Source of the DNA: Candidatus Woesearchaeota archaeon
GTDB lineage: Archaea; Nanobdellota; Nanobdellia; SCGC-AAA011-G17; GW2011-AR20
Length of the DNA: 43,229 bases
NCBI GenBank assembly: GCA_016181245.1
Contig: JACOZR010000018.1
Span: 1-43,229 of the forward strand
Reading direction: 5' to 3'
The notes below the pieces were generated by a model. It was not told where the DNA came from. It did not search any database and worked only from the letters and a program-made list of their open reading frames with translations. Made by a program: the position numbers and the translations under genes. Below are positions 5,735-13,551 of the stretch, in pieces. The first letter of the stretch is position 1. Each line of letters opens with the position of its first letter.

Positions 5735-7429
5735 ATGTCCTCTGCCATTTTTAAAAAAGAAATTGCTAAAATTCTTTCACTAGTTTTAGGAAAGGAAATA
5801 GATGCGCCTGTTATTGAAGTTCCTCCTGATCCTTTGATGGGTGATTATGCATTTCCTTGTTTCAGTCTTGCTAAAGAAATGAAACAAAATCCTAATGAGA
5901 TTGCTAAAAGTTTATTAGAAAAGATTAAACCGAATAAGTATATTGATTCTGTTAAAGCTATTGGGCCTTATGTGAACTTTTTTGTTAAGAAGGATTTGTT
6001 GTTTAGTGATGTACTCGTGGGCATATCTTCACATAAAGAAAAGTATGGCAAGAAAAAAATTAAAGGAAAAACTGTTTTGTTAGAGGGATGGCAGCCTAAT
6101 ACGCACAAAGCATTTCATATAGGTCATGTCAGAAATGCTGTGCTCGGTGAAAGCGTTGCGAGAATCCTTGAGTTTTATGGTTATAAAGTCATAAGGGTTT
6201 CTTATATGGGGGATATTGGGGCACATGTAGCAAAATGGATTTGGTATTTTAATAAATTCTATAATGGGGGCATTCCAAAAAATAATGTTGGTAAGTGGGC
6301 AGGCAACCTTTATACCTTAGCTAGCATTAAGGAAGAAGAAAATGAAACATATAAAGATGAAATAAATGAAGTTCAGAAAAAACTTGAAGAAGGAGATAAA
6401 AAATTAGTTAATCTCTGGAAAAAAACTAGGGAGTTATGTTTGAATGATTTTTGGAAAATCTATAAAGAGCTTGATTGCGATATAAAGGAGAAGTATTTTG
6501 AAAGCGAAGTTGAAGTGCTTGGAAAAAAAACAGTTATGGACCTTGTAAAGAAAAAATTAGCTTTTTATGATGATGGAGCTGTTGTTATTGATCTTAAGAA
6601 ATATGAGTTGGGTGTATTTGTTTTGTTGAAGAGTAATGGGACTTCTTTGTACTCTACTAAAGATATTGCTCTTGCTTATCTTAAATCTAAAAATCATAAA
6701 TTTGACCTTTCCTTGTATATTGTTGCCAGCGAACAAGAATTCTACTTCCAGCAGCTGTTTAAGACCCTAGATATCATTAAATATAAAGATGCTTCTAAGT
6801 TGAGACATGTTTCTTACGGGCTTGTGATGTTAAAAGATGGAAAAATGTCTTCAAGAGAAGGAAACATAATTCTTTATGAAGATGTTCGTGATGATCTTGT
6901 GAAAAAAGCCTCTGACATCATAAGAGAAAGAGGCTTTAGTAGTAATAAGAAAGAGAAAATTGCTGAAAATGTTGCTTTGGGGGCTATGAAGTTTACTATG
7001 CTTAATCAAGATTCTAATAGAGAAATTATTTTTGACCCTGAACAAGCTTTATCTTTTGAAGGGGAAACAGGACCGTATATTCAGTATACCTATGCAAGGA
7101 CATGCAGCATTTTAAAAAGATATAAAGGAAATGTTAAGGGGGAGGTTGATTTTTCTTTGCTGAATAATGAAGAGGAGAAGAAAATTGTTAAGATTCTTGC
7201 TGATTTCCCAGAAATAGTTGAAAAGGCTGCACTTTCTTATAAGCCAAACTTAATTTGTAAATTCTTATTAGATATTAGCCATGCGTTTAATGAGTACTAC
7301 CATAAGCACAAGATATTGCAAGAAGACAAAAAATTGGAGGAAGCTAGGATATTACTTGTTTTTTGTTTAAAACATGTATTAGAAAACGGACTTGGATTAT
7401 TAAGTATTAAAGCGGTTTCTGAAATGTAA
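5735..7429 (+). CDS. argS: Arginyl-tRNA synthetase
   Basis: 564 residues, class I aminoacyl-tRNA synthetase charging tRNA-Arg. The HIGH motif is exact at 128-131 (HKAFHIGHVRNAVLG) and the KMSS loop is at 370-373 (DGKMSSREGN). An N-terminal tRNA-contacting domain precedes (residues ~1-85, ending IGPYVNFFV) and an anticodon-binding helical domain ends the protein (SFEGETGPYIQYTYAR, then the DALR-type region). Length fits the family. A TATA-like CTTTTTA lies ~27 bases upstream of the ATG, so the message is probably leaderless. It is a single-gene unit divergent from the SecB-like gene. Confidence 0.97.
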   Translation: MSSAIFKKEIAKILSLVLGKEIDAPVIEVPPDPLMGDYAFPCFSLAKEMKQNPNEIAKSLLEKIKPNKYIDSVKAIGPYVNFFVKKDLLFSDVLVGISSHKEKYGKKKIKGKTVLLEGWQPNTHKAFHIGHVRNAVLGESVARILEFYGYKVIRVSYMGDIGAHVAKWIWYFNKFYNGGIPKNNVGKWAGNLYTLASIKEEENETYKDEINEVQKKLEEGDKKLVNLWKKTRELCLNDFWKIYKELDCDIKEKYFESEVEVLGKKTVMDLVKKKLAFYDDGAVVIDLKKYELGVFVLLKSNGTSLYSTKDIALAYLKSKNHKFDLSLYIVASEQEFYFQQLFKTLDIIKYKDASKLRHVSYGLVMLKDGKMSSREGNIILYEDVRDDLVKKASDIIRERGFSSNKKEKIAENVALGAMKFTMLNQDSNREIIFDPEQALSFEGETGPYIQYTYARTCSILKRYKGNVKGEVDFSLLNNEEEKKIVKILADFPEIVEKAALSYKPNLICKFLLDISHAFNEYYHKHKILQEDKKLEEARILLVFCLKHVLENGLGLLSIKAVSEM

Positions 7430-7475
7430 TCCGTTTAACCGCATAGCTTATATATTTGTATAACTTTGTTTGATT

Positions 7476-7739
7476 GTGAGCAAAATATCTTTGAAAAAAG
7501 AAGCTAGGATTAAGGAAGACATACTAAGACTTCTTTATGACAAATATCCCGAGTTTCATTATACGAGTGTTGTTTCTTATGAGACTTTAAGGAATAATGA
7601 ATTTATTTTGAGATTGTTAAATGAATTGACAAAAGAAGGGCTTGTTTCTTTTATTGATGAAAAAGGAGGGAGGGGTATAAGGAAAAAATGGTGCTTAAAG
7701 AAGGAAGTTTTTGAAAAGTATAAAGAATTACTACCCTAA
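7476..7739 (+). CDS. Small winged-helix protein
   Basis: I choose GTG at 7476 (87 residues, starting [10 protein letters not shown]) over the TTG two codons earlier, because the TATA box CTTATATATTTG (7447-7458) is centred 24 bases before the GTG. The protein is a compact helix-helix-wing domain: [37 protein letters not shown], then a glycine/basic wing ([13 protein letters not shown]). This pattern suits an archaeal winged-helix DNA- or RNA-binding protein. Its last nine bases overlap the end of the convergent lonB C-half gene. The regulated target is unknown. Confidence 0.6.
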   Translation: MSKISLKKEARIKEDILRLLYDKYPEFHYTSVVSYETLRNNEFILRLLNELTKEGLVSFIDEKGGRGIRKKWCLKKEVFEKYKELLP

Positions 7740-9089
7740 CTTTTTCAAAAGATCCTTTTTTCCTGACCAGTCTAAAGCATATTTTAATACTTCTTGAATT
7801 GTGTTTACAGGGATAATTTCTATCTTTTTCTTGCTTTCTGGAGATAAAACAACATCTTTTAGGTTTGTTTGGGGGATTATAACTTTCTTTATGCCCGCTT
7901 CTATTGCTGCTTCTATTTTTGGAGTTACTCCTCCAATAGCCAGAACCTCTCCTCTAACTGAAAGAGAACCAGTCATAGCCACATCTTGTCTTACTGGAAC
8001 GTCCTTTAGTGCAGAAATAATCGCTGTTGCAACTGCTATGGAGGCTGAATCGCCTTCAACACCTGAGTCTGCTGTTTGTAGAAATTGAACAAAAATATCG
8101 TATTTTTCTTTGATATCTTCACCGAAGTTCTTCAAGATAATTGCTGAAACATTCTTTACTGCCTCTTTGGCTATTTTTCCTAATTGACCTGTAGCTATTA
8201 TTTCAGATTTTTTGCCTCCTGGTGTGATTTCTGATTCTATTGGGAGGACTATACCTGAGAAGCTTAATTCTGTGCCTATTACTGCTAGACCGTTAACTCT
8301 TCCTATTAATGTGCCTGTTGTGACTATGATTTGGTATTCCTTCTTGGTTTCTATGTATTTGTCTGCTATTTGCTGCTCTAGGGTTCTTGCCAATCTTTTT
8401 GCTTTTTCAATATGAATTGGTTCAACTAACTTTGATTTTTCTGCTATTGCGAAGTCTCCTGCTGCTCTTACTAGACCACCTAGTTCTCTTAATCTTAAAG
8501 TTAATTTTCCTGCTCTTGTTGATCTTTTTCTTGCTTCCTCTATAATTTTGATAACTGCGTTTTTTGAGAAATGTGGAATTTTCTTATCTTTCTTTACTTC
8601 TTGTGCTATGAATTGAGCGATCTTATAATGATTTTCTGGGGTATCATCCATTTCGTGATCCATATAAACTTCATAACCATAACCTCTGATTCTTGATCTT
8701 AATGCAGGATGCATATTTTTTACTGTCTCTAAGTTTCCTGAGGCAACTAGAATAAAATCGGTTGGAACTGGGTCGCTTCTTGTCATTGATCCTGAAGAGC
8801 GTTCTGATTGGCCTGTGATAGGGTATTTCTTTTCTTGCATGGCTGTTAAGAGCTCTTGCTGAGATCTTGGTGAAAGACTTGCAATTTCATCTACATAGAG
8901 AACTCCCCCAGATGATCTGTGGATAAAACCTGGAATTAAACGTTCATGAGCTGGAGTGCCTAAACCTCCTGAATTTTTGACTAGAATGTTATTAGCTAGT
9001 AAATTCCCTGATTCTGTTGTTAAATTGTACAAGTATCCTTTGTATGGGATTTTTTCTATTTTCTTGATTTTTTCTGTGGTGAGTTTCAT
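7731..9089 (-). CDS. lonB: LonB protease C-terminal half fused to an intein C-fragment (split gene)
   Basis: 452 residues. Residues 1-39 are an intein C-terminal fragment: block F is [17 protein letters not shown], block G ends ILVKN, and Ser40 is the +1 extein residue. Residues 40-452 are the rest of archaeal LonB, resuming exactly at [12 protein letters not shown]. They contain Walker B (VLYVDEI, 63-69), the arginine-finger/sensor region, and the protease domain with catalytic Ser348 (GDSAS) and Lys391 (TPKIEAA). There is no Walker A: that is in the separate gene at 10481-11497. A TATA-like element (9110-9120) lies ~26 bases before the ATG. Joined to the other extein this gives about 621 residues, the normal LonB length. 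The penultimate intein residue is Lys where His is usual. Confidence 0.93.
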   Translation of the reverse strand: MKLTTEKIKKIEKIPYKGYLYNLTTESGNLLANNILVKNSGGLGTPAHERLIPGFIHRSSGGVLYVDEIASLSPRSQQELLTAMQEKKYPITGQSERSSGSMTRSDPVPTDFILVASGNLETVKNMHPALRSRIRGYGYEVYMDHEMDDTPENHYKIAQFIAQEVKKDKKIPHFSKNAVIKIIEEARKRSTRAGKLTLRLRELGGLVRAAGDFAIAEKSKLVEPIHIEKAKRLARTLEQQIADKYIETKKEYQIIVTTGTLIGRVNGLAVIGTELSFSGIVLPIESEITPGGKKSEIIATGQLGKIAKEAVKNVSAIILKNFGEDIKEKYDIFVQFLQTADSGVEGDSASIAVATAIISALKDVPVRQDVAMTGSLSVRGEVLAIGGVTPKIEAAIEAGIKKVIIPQTNLKDVVLSPESKKKIEIIPVNTIQEVLKYALDWSGKKDLLKKLG

Positions 9090-9109
9090 ATTAATTGATT
9101 GGATAAATG

Positions 9110-9120
9110 AATTTAAAAGA
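9110..9120 (-). promoter_or_regulatory. TATA-like element of the IntC-lonB gene
   Basis: Reverse-strand TCTTTTAAATT is centred about 26 bases before the ATG at 9089. The C-half therefore appears to have its own leaderless promoter and not to depend on read-through from the endonuclease gene. Confidence 0.45.
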
Positions 9121-9128
9121 TTAATGCT

Positions 9129-9203
9129 TTATTCTCTAAATGGGATTTCTTTTCCTTCTACCTTCAATATCTTAAGACTTGCTTTTTTATTCCAATCATA
9201 CAT
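9129..9203 (-). CDS. 24-codon frame overlapping the endonuclease 3' end (possible former C-terminus)
   Basis: Starting at the ATG at 9203, which overlaps the endonuclease stop codon by eight bases, a frame reads MYDWNKKASLKILKVEGKEI then PFRE and stops. The overlap and the protein-like composition suggest it was once the continuation of the endonuclease or intein frame, later cut off by a frameshift. It might still be translated by coupling. Too short to identify. Confidence 0.3.
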   Translation of the reverse strand: MYDWNKKASLKILKVEGKEIPFRE

Positions 9204-10248
9204 CTTTTCTTTGCTGTTTGATGATTTCTAAGGAGTGTGGAGTTAAATTTAGTACTCTTAGTGTGGTTTCTTTATTTTTCGTATTAAATAAAACATCCCT
9301 ATATCTGTGATATTTTAAATTAATAAAGTCTTTTAATGTATTATTTAATCTTTCTTGTTTATATTTGCAGTATGTTAATCTTATCATTTGCACAAAATTG
9401 TAAAAATTATCTAGATCCTTGCTAATTTGTAACCTGAGCAAGCATTTGTCTGGATATTTCTTAGGATAACTTATTGAAATTGATCCTGTTCTTATATTTT
9501 TACTATTCAAATATTTTTGAATTTGAGATAGAAAGTTTATCTTATTTTCTCTTGAATTTATTGTTGTTTGTAAACCTATATCTAATGATGTCAATTGATT
9601 ATTATTTTTATGTATTGTAGGAGTTCCTAGCTCCCCCCCGAGAAAAGATGAAAAGAAGCTATCTGCTATTTTTTCGTTTATAAATATCCATTCTGGTATT
9701 TTAAATTCTATTTGTGATTTTCTCCCTATTGGTGCCCCTAATGCTTGAAATAATCTTATTACGTTTCTATTTGTATTTTGATAACACCATGAATGCCCAT
9801 ATCCTCCTGCTTCTATTATTCTTGAATTTGATTCTATTTCACTTCCGAAAATTGTTTTAAGATCTTCTCCGAACTCCTTTACTGCTTCTAATTCTGAACT
9901 TGATAGAAAAATTCCATTTAAATTACCAAATATTCCTCCGTCTCCAAATGTCGCCCCTAAAATCTTCGAAATTAATTGTACTCTTGAATCTTCTATTGTG
10001 AGGGGAATTAACCCTTTTTCTTTTAGCCAGTTAGCTGTTTGTATTGGGACTGGAATATGTTTCTTTGCATGCCACCATCTTGTTTTTCCGTATGACTGAT
10101 TTAGTAATTTTGCTATTTTTTTGTAACCAAAAGAAGGATTTTCTTCCTTGATTTTTATATATGTGTGATAGAGTCCGCATTGCTCTTGCTGTCTTGCATC
10201 GTATGTGTTGATCATATCTTGTTCTGTTAATACTATTTTGTTTTTCAT
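9196..10248 (-). CDS. Free-standing LAGLIDADG-type homing endonuclease inside the split lonB intein locus
   Basis: 350 residues. The N-terminal ~80 residues include a helix-turn-helix-like stretch (GYKKIAKLLNQSYGKTRWW) ending in PVPIQTANWLKEKGLIP, a module I associate with archaeal LAGLIDADG endonucleases. Motif 1 is ISKILGATFGDGG (94-105; catalytic acid Asp103) and motif 2 is FFSSFLGGELGTP (198-210; Glu206), so the two-motif monomeric form with both acids looks intact. The gene has its own start and a TATA box (10271-10280) 27 bases upstream, and is not in frame with either intein fragment. It presumably cuts intein-less lonB alleles and spreads the whole cassette. Confidence 0.85.
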   Translation of the reverse strand: MKNKIVLTEQDMINTYDARQQEQCGLYHTYIKIKEENPSFGYKKIAKLLNQSYGKTRWWHAKKHIPVPIQTANWLKEKGLIPLTIEDSRVQLISKILGATFGDGGIFGNLNGIFLSSSELEAVKEFGEDLKTIFGSEIESNSRIIEAGGYGHSWCYQNTNRNVIRLFQALGAPIGRKSQIEFKIPEWIFINEKIADSFFSSFLGGELGTPTIHKNNNQLTSLDIGLQTTINSRENKINFLSQIQKYLNSKNIRTGSISISYPKKYPDKCLLRLQISKDLDNFYNFVQMIRLTYCKYKQERLNNTLKDFINLKYHRYRDVLFNTKNKETTLRVLNLTPHSLEIIKQQRKDV

Positions 10249-10270
10249 AGTTTAATATTAGTATATGCTA

Positions 10271-10280
10271 TTATATATAA
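10271..10280 (-). promoter_or_regulatory. TATA box of the homing endonuclease gene
   Basis: TTATATATAA is centred 27 bases before the endonuclease ATG at 10248 on the reverse strand, fitting leaderless transcription independent of the lonB N-half gene. Confidence 0.55.
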
Positions 10281-10310
10281 ATGTTTGTATTTTATAGTTA
10301 AATGATAACA

Positions 10311-10320
10311 TTTAAAAATA
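10311..10320 (+). promoter_or_regulatory. TATA-like element of the small RHH gene
   Basis: TTTAAAAATA is centred 25 bases before the ATG at 10340. Together with the box at 10271-10280 it forms a divergent promoter pair between the endonuclease and the RHH gene. Confidence 0.4.
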
Positions 10321-10339
10321 ATGAAACTTTTATAAGATT

Positions 10340-10480
10340 ATGAAAAAAATAGAGAAGGTTATGGTTTATTTTCCTGAAGATCTTTCTAAGAAGTTAAAAG
10401 AGATTGCTGAGAAGAATACTAGATCTATTTCGGGGCAAGTAGTTCATTATGTAAAACAGGGAATTAAGATGGAAGATTAA
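10340..10480 (+). CDS. Ribbon-helix-helix (antitoxin-like) small DNA-binding protein, 46 residues
   Basis: The peptide starts MKKIEKVMVYFPEDLSKKLK, continues EIAEKNTRSISGQVVHYVKQ and ends GIKMED. That is a short beta-strand (KVMVYFP), helix (EDLSKKLKEIAEKN) and second helix after a Ser-rich turn (SISGQVVHYVKQGI), the ribbon-helix-helix pattern of Arc/CopG/antitoxin repressors. It lies antisense between the intein N-fragment gene and the endonuclease gene, divergent from the latter. Its TAA directly abuts the stop of the intein N-fragment (no spacer base). A partner toxin is not visible, so a repressor of the endonuclease promoter is the more natural guess. Confidence 0.65.
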   Translation: MKKIEKVMVYFPEDLSKKLKEIAEKNTRSISGQVVHYVKQGIKMED

Positions 10481-11497
10481 TTAAGATATTGTGATAACCC
10501 TATCAAATCTTGTCAATTTCTGTGCTTCTTTGTATATTATTTTTCCAAATCTTCTTACTGCCACTTTATGTTCCGGTGTTACTATTAATATTTTTCCTTT
10601 TTCTGTTATGAATTTTATTAGTTTTCCTTTGTAAAAATAACGGTTTGCCGATAATACTTCTACTTCTTCTGTATCTTTGCCTTTTTTTCCTAAAATAAAT
10701 AATTCTTTTTTGTTTGTAAAGAAGGCTTCATATTTTCCTTTCTTGATTAATTTGTTTCTATTTTTTTCAAATAAAGGATCTAATAACCCTTTTAGTTTTA
10801 TTTCTTGTAGAGTTTTAATTTCACTTTTTCCATTTTGTATTATTTTTACTACTTTTGTGTTAGGAAAAAAAGTTTGGAGCGGGTCATGAAGTACATCGCC
10901 GAATAATGCACCTGAATGAGCCCCCGTAGCATCGATGAAAGGTGCTTTCTTTGTTTTTGCATTATCAATTAAAAGCTTTGGTACTTTAAATTCTCCGTTC
11001 ATCTTGACTCTTTTATTTACATTGATGAATATAACAAAAGCTGCTAAAAATATCATCGATGAGATTAGTGAAGCTGCTGCTAGGATATCCCCGTATTGCT
11101 TTCTTACCCACCACGGGGTTATGATTGCTAAGATAATTAAAATAAAAAAGATAATATTTTGATTTTTGAAGGAAGCCATTAATTGTATTTTTGCTTTATC
11201 TACCATCGCTCTTCCCTGACCTCTTGGGACGGTTCTTATCTTGGGAACATTTTCGTCTGCATGATTGGGGTAAGAAAGAACGTCTACTAACTTTTCTTTT
11301 GGCAACAATTCTGCTAGAGCTTGGCCTAGAATACTCTTTCCGGTTCCTGGTTGGCCGATTAATAAAACATTTCTTCTTTGCTCTGCTGCCTTTTTTATGA
11401 TATTCTTGGCATTTTCCTGGCCAACTACTTGATCTATAATTCTTTCTGGAACTTTTATTTCTGATGTAGATTTAAAGTTGAGAAGATCTTTTGCCAT
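10481..11497 (-). CDS. lonB: LonB protease N-terminal half fused to an intein N-fragment (split gene)
   Basis: 338 residues. Residues 1-208 are the N-extein: Walker A GQPGTGKS (48-55), two membrane helices (about 114-130 and 139-158) placed as in archaeal membrane-bound LonB, then ATGAHSGALFGDVLHDPLQ. Residues 209-338 (130 residues) are an intein N-fragment: block A TFFPNTKVVKI, a beta-rich body, block B with the T-x-x-H signature (IVTPEHKVAV) and a stop after FDRVITIS. The first intein residue is Thr (codon ACT) where Cys or Ser is usual. Without the C-half it lacks Walker B and the protease. A TATA-like element (11516-11528) is ~25 bases upstream. Confidence 0.93.
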   Translation of the reverse strand: MAKDLLNFKSTSEIKVPERIIDQVVGQENAKNIIKKAAEQRRNVLLIGQPGTGKSILGQALAELLPKEKLVDVLSYPNHADENVPKIRTVPRGQGRAMVDKAKIQLMASFKNQNIIFFILIILAIITPWWVRKQYGDILAAASLISSMIFLAAFVIFINVNKRVKMNGEFKVPKLLIDNAKTKKAPFIDATGAHSGALFGDVLHDPLQTFFPNTKVVKIIQNGKSEIKTLQEIKLKGLLDPLFEKNRNKLIKKGKYEAFFTNKKELFILGKKGKDTEEVEVLSANRYFYKGKLIKFITEKGKILIVTPEHKVAVRRFGKIIYKEAQKLTRFDRVITIS

Positions 11498-11515
11498 AAC
11501 TATATTCTTAGAGAT

Positions 11516-11528
11516 ATAGTTTAAAACT
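11516..11528 (-). promoter_or_regulatory. TATA-like element of the lonB N-half gene
   Basis: Reverse-strand AGTTTTAAACTAT is centred about 25 bases before the ATG at 11497. The three reverse-strand genes of the split locus thus each have a promoter-like element at leaderless distance. Confidence 0.45.
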
Positions 11529-11549
11529 ATTTCGTTTATGTATTAAGAA

Positions 11550-11813
11550 CTAGATTACCTCTTCTTCTGCAATGACAATGTAATCGCCTATTGCTATTAC
11601 AGATGAAAAAGGAACCATTAGAAGATTGTCTTTATTTTTTTCTAGTTCTAAGCCTTCACAATAACCTGTCGGATTTTTTAGAAGTATATGAATAATTTCA
11701 CCTGTTTTCATTTCAAACTCTATGTCTGCGGCTTCACCAAACTTTTTACCTGTTTTAGATACTATAGTTTTTCCTAAAAGTTGCTTAGAATATTTTCTGT
11801 CGTCTTCTTTCAT
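11550..11813 (-). CDS. PRC-barrel domain protein
   Basis: 87 residues covering a single PRC-barrel: LLGKTIVSKTGKKFGEAADI opens the first strands, the middle GEIIHILLKNP follows, and VPFSSVIAIGDYIVIAEE closes it. PRC-barrel domains occur in ribosome maturation factor RimM and, alone, as small archaeal proteins thought to bind RNA or protein partners. A second, diverged PRC-barrel protein is at 26377-26649. It lies upstream of the lonB N-half on the same strand, separated by ~50 bases that contain the latter's TATA element, so it may be independent. Confidence 0.75.
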   Translation of the reverse strand: MKEDDRKYSKQLLGKTIVSKTGKKFGEAADIEFEMKTGEIIHILLKNPTGYCEGLELEKNKDNLLMVPFSSVIAIGDYIVIAEEEVI

Positions 11814-11899
11814 ATTAAATCTGCTTAATTTGAACTTGTTTATAAATATTGTTGTTTTTATAAAGTATTAATTGAACCCTTAGTATTTAATTATTATTT

Positions 11900-12293
11900 G
11901 ACCCTCAGACCATCATTTCTCTTGGAACTTGTGTATTTTGATTTACTTCTTATGGAAATCTTTTAATTTGCTTATTCTTTCGTTTATGGGCTTTAAACGC
12001 TTAATTTGACTTATTTTAGATATTTTTTAATAATTTTATTTTTATTTATCAGTAATTAATAATTCATAGAATTGGTTTATATGGTCTGTATTGTTGTTTT
12101 ATTGATATTTTTTTATTTTTCTTATTATTTTTATATATAAGTTTTTCTATATTATATTATATATCTATATTATATCTATTATAAAATATATATTATATCT
12201 GATGTTACCATTATTTAGTTCTATTTGAAATGGTGGGGTTATTTATAGATTTTTTAAATTTTAATTCTTGCATAGGAAATGTAGGTGGGGGAG
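11900..12293. other. Candidate replication origin (oriC) beside cdc6
   Basis: About 530 bases without a gene (11814-12344) precede orc1/cdc6. Three origin-recognition-box-like elements share GAAATG followed by a G tract: TTTGAAATGGTGGGGTT (12224-12240), AGGAAATGTAGGTGGGGGAG (12274-12293) and, inverted, the complement of CCCTCAGACCATCATTTCTC (11902-11921). Between the inverted element and the other two lies an almost pure A/T stretch with TATATTA repeats (about 12131-12200), as expected for a duplex-unwinding element. Archaeal origins very often adjoin cdc6 and have this inward-facing ORB arrangement with terminal G strings. The core match to known ORBs is partial. Confidence 0.6.
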
Positions 12294-12316
12294 TATATAT
12301 TTTTACATAACAATAC

Positions 12317-12324
12317 TTATAAAA
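12317..12324 (+). promoter_or_regulatory. TATA box of orc1/cdc6
   Basis: TTATAAAA is centred 25 bases before the ATG at 12345. This decides the start: the upstream GTG at 12285 would put the promoter and an ORB-like site inside the coding region. Confidence 0.55.
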
Positions 12325-12344
12325 GGAATTTACTTCTAAAGATT

Positions 12345-13550
12345 ATGAAAAAGGGGCTATCTAATTTCTTTGAAGAATATCTTACTAAAAACCCTCTTTT
12401 TGTTAATAAAAAGGCTTTACAAGGGAATTTTACTCCAGATAATATTTCACATAGAGATGAACAAATTAAACAATTGGCAAGTATTCTTGCACCTGCTTTG
12501 CGAATGGAAAAACCAAGTAATGTATTTTTGTATGGAAAAACTGGAACAGGAAAAACATGTGTTACTCAATACATAACTTCACAAATTTTTGACCTTAGCA
12601 AAAAAAAGAACTTGGATTTAAAGATTTGTTATCTCAATTGCAAACTAAAAAAAGTTGCAGATACAGAGTATAGATTAATGGCTGAACTTGCTAGAAATTT
12701 TGATGTTGAAGTTCCTGCTACAGGATTACCTACAGAAGAGGTTTACAAAATTTTTGTTAAGGCTATAGATAGTAATGAAAAAAAGCTTATTTTATTAATA
12801 CTTGATGAAATAGACCAGCTCGTAAGTAGAGTAGGAGATGGTGTTTTATACAATCTTACAAGACTTAATTCTGAACTTAAGAATTGTGAATTAAGCGTAA
12901 TTGGTATAAGTAACGATTTGCTTTTTACAGATGATTTAGACCCTAGAATAAAATCTAGTTTGAGTGAAGAAGAGCTTGTATTTCCCCCTTATAATGCAAT
13001 TCAATTACAAGATATTTTGAGAGAAAGATCTGCTATAGCTTTTCGTGAAAATGTAATTGAATCAGGCGTTATTGAGAAATGTGCTGCTTATGCTGCAAGA
13101 GAACATGGAGATGCAAGAAGAGCTTTGGAACTTTTGAGAGTTTCTGGTGAACTTGCAGAAAGATCAAATAGTGAAATTATAAAAATTAAACATATAGATG
13201 AAGCAGAAGAAAAAATTGAGAAAGATACTGTGCTTGATGTTGTTAAGACTCAACCGAAACAAAGTCAAATTGCCCTATATTCTATTTTAAAAGTTTGCAC
13301 CAATGAAAATCATATCTTTACAGGAGATGTTTATGATTATTATAAAGATATTTGTAGACAGGTTGGTGCAAAATCATTAACACAAAGAAGAATTAGTGAT
13401 ATTATAGCAGAGTTAGACATGTTTGGGATTATACATGCCCGTGTTGTTAGTAAAGGTAGATATGGTAGAACAAAAGAGATTACCTTAGGTATTCCGTTAT
13501 CAACTCTTCCAAAATTAGAGGAAACATTGAAGGAGGGTCTTGGTCTTTAG
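12345..13550 (+). CDS. cdc6: Orc1/Cdc6 origin recognition and helicase-loading ATPase
   Basis: From the ATG at 12345 the protein has 401 residues, typical for archaeal Orc1/Cdc6. Walker A is GKTGTGKT (64-71), Walker B ILDEIDQL (about 152-159), and the sensor-2 region reads EHGDARRALELLR. A C-terminal winged helix (about 320-400, with QRRISDIIAELDMFGII) binds origin boxes. It binds oriC and loads MCM. It stands next to an origin candidate and is followed with essentially no gap by both PolD subunits, so initiation and elongation genes are transcribed together. The GTG at 12285 is an alternative start that I reject. Confidence 0.95.
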   Translation: MKKGLSNFFEEYLTKNPLFVNKKALQGNFTPDNISHRDEQIKQLASILAPALRMEKPSNVFLYGKTGTGKTCVTQYITSQIFDLSKKKNLDLKICYLNCKLKKVADTEYRLMAELARNFDVEVPATGLPTEEVYKIFVKAIDSNEKKLILLILDEIDQLVSRVGDGVLYNLTRLNSELKNCELSVIGISNDLLFTDDLDPRIKSSLSEEELVFPPYNAIQLQDILRERSAIAFRENVIESGVIEKCAAYAAREHGDARRALELLRVSGELAERSNSEIIKIKHIDEAEEKIEKDTVLDVVKTQPKQSQIALYSILKVCTNENHIFTGDVYDYYKDICRQVGAKSLTQRRISDIIAELDMFGIIHARVVSKGRYGRTKEITLGIPLSTLPKLEETLKEGLGL

Positions 13551-13551
13551 T

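Noticed and set aside
12285-12344. Upstream GTG start for Orc1/Cdc6
   Set aside because: The added 20 residues are not family-like and the region contains the TATA box and an ORB-like site.
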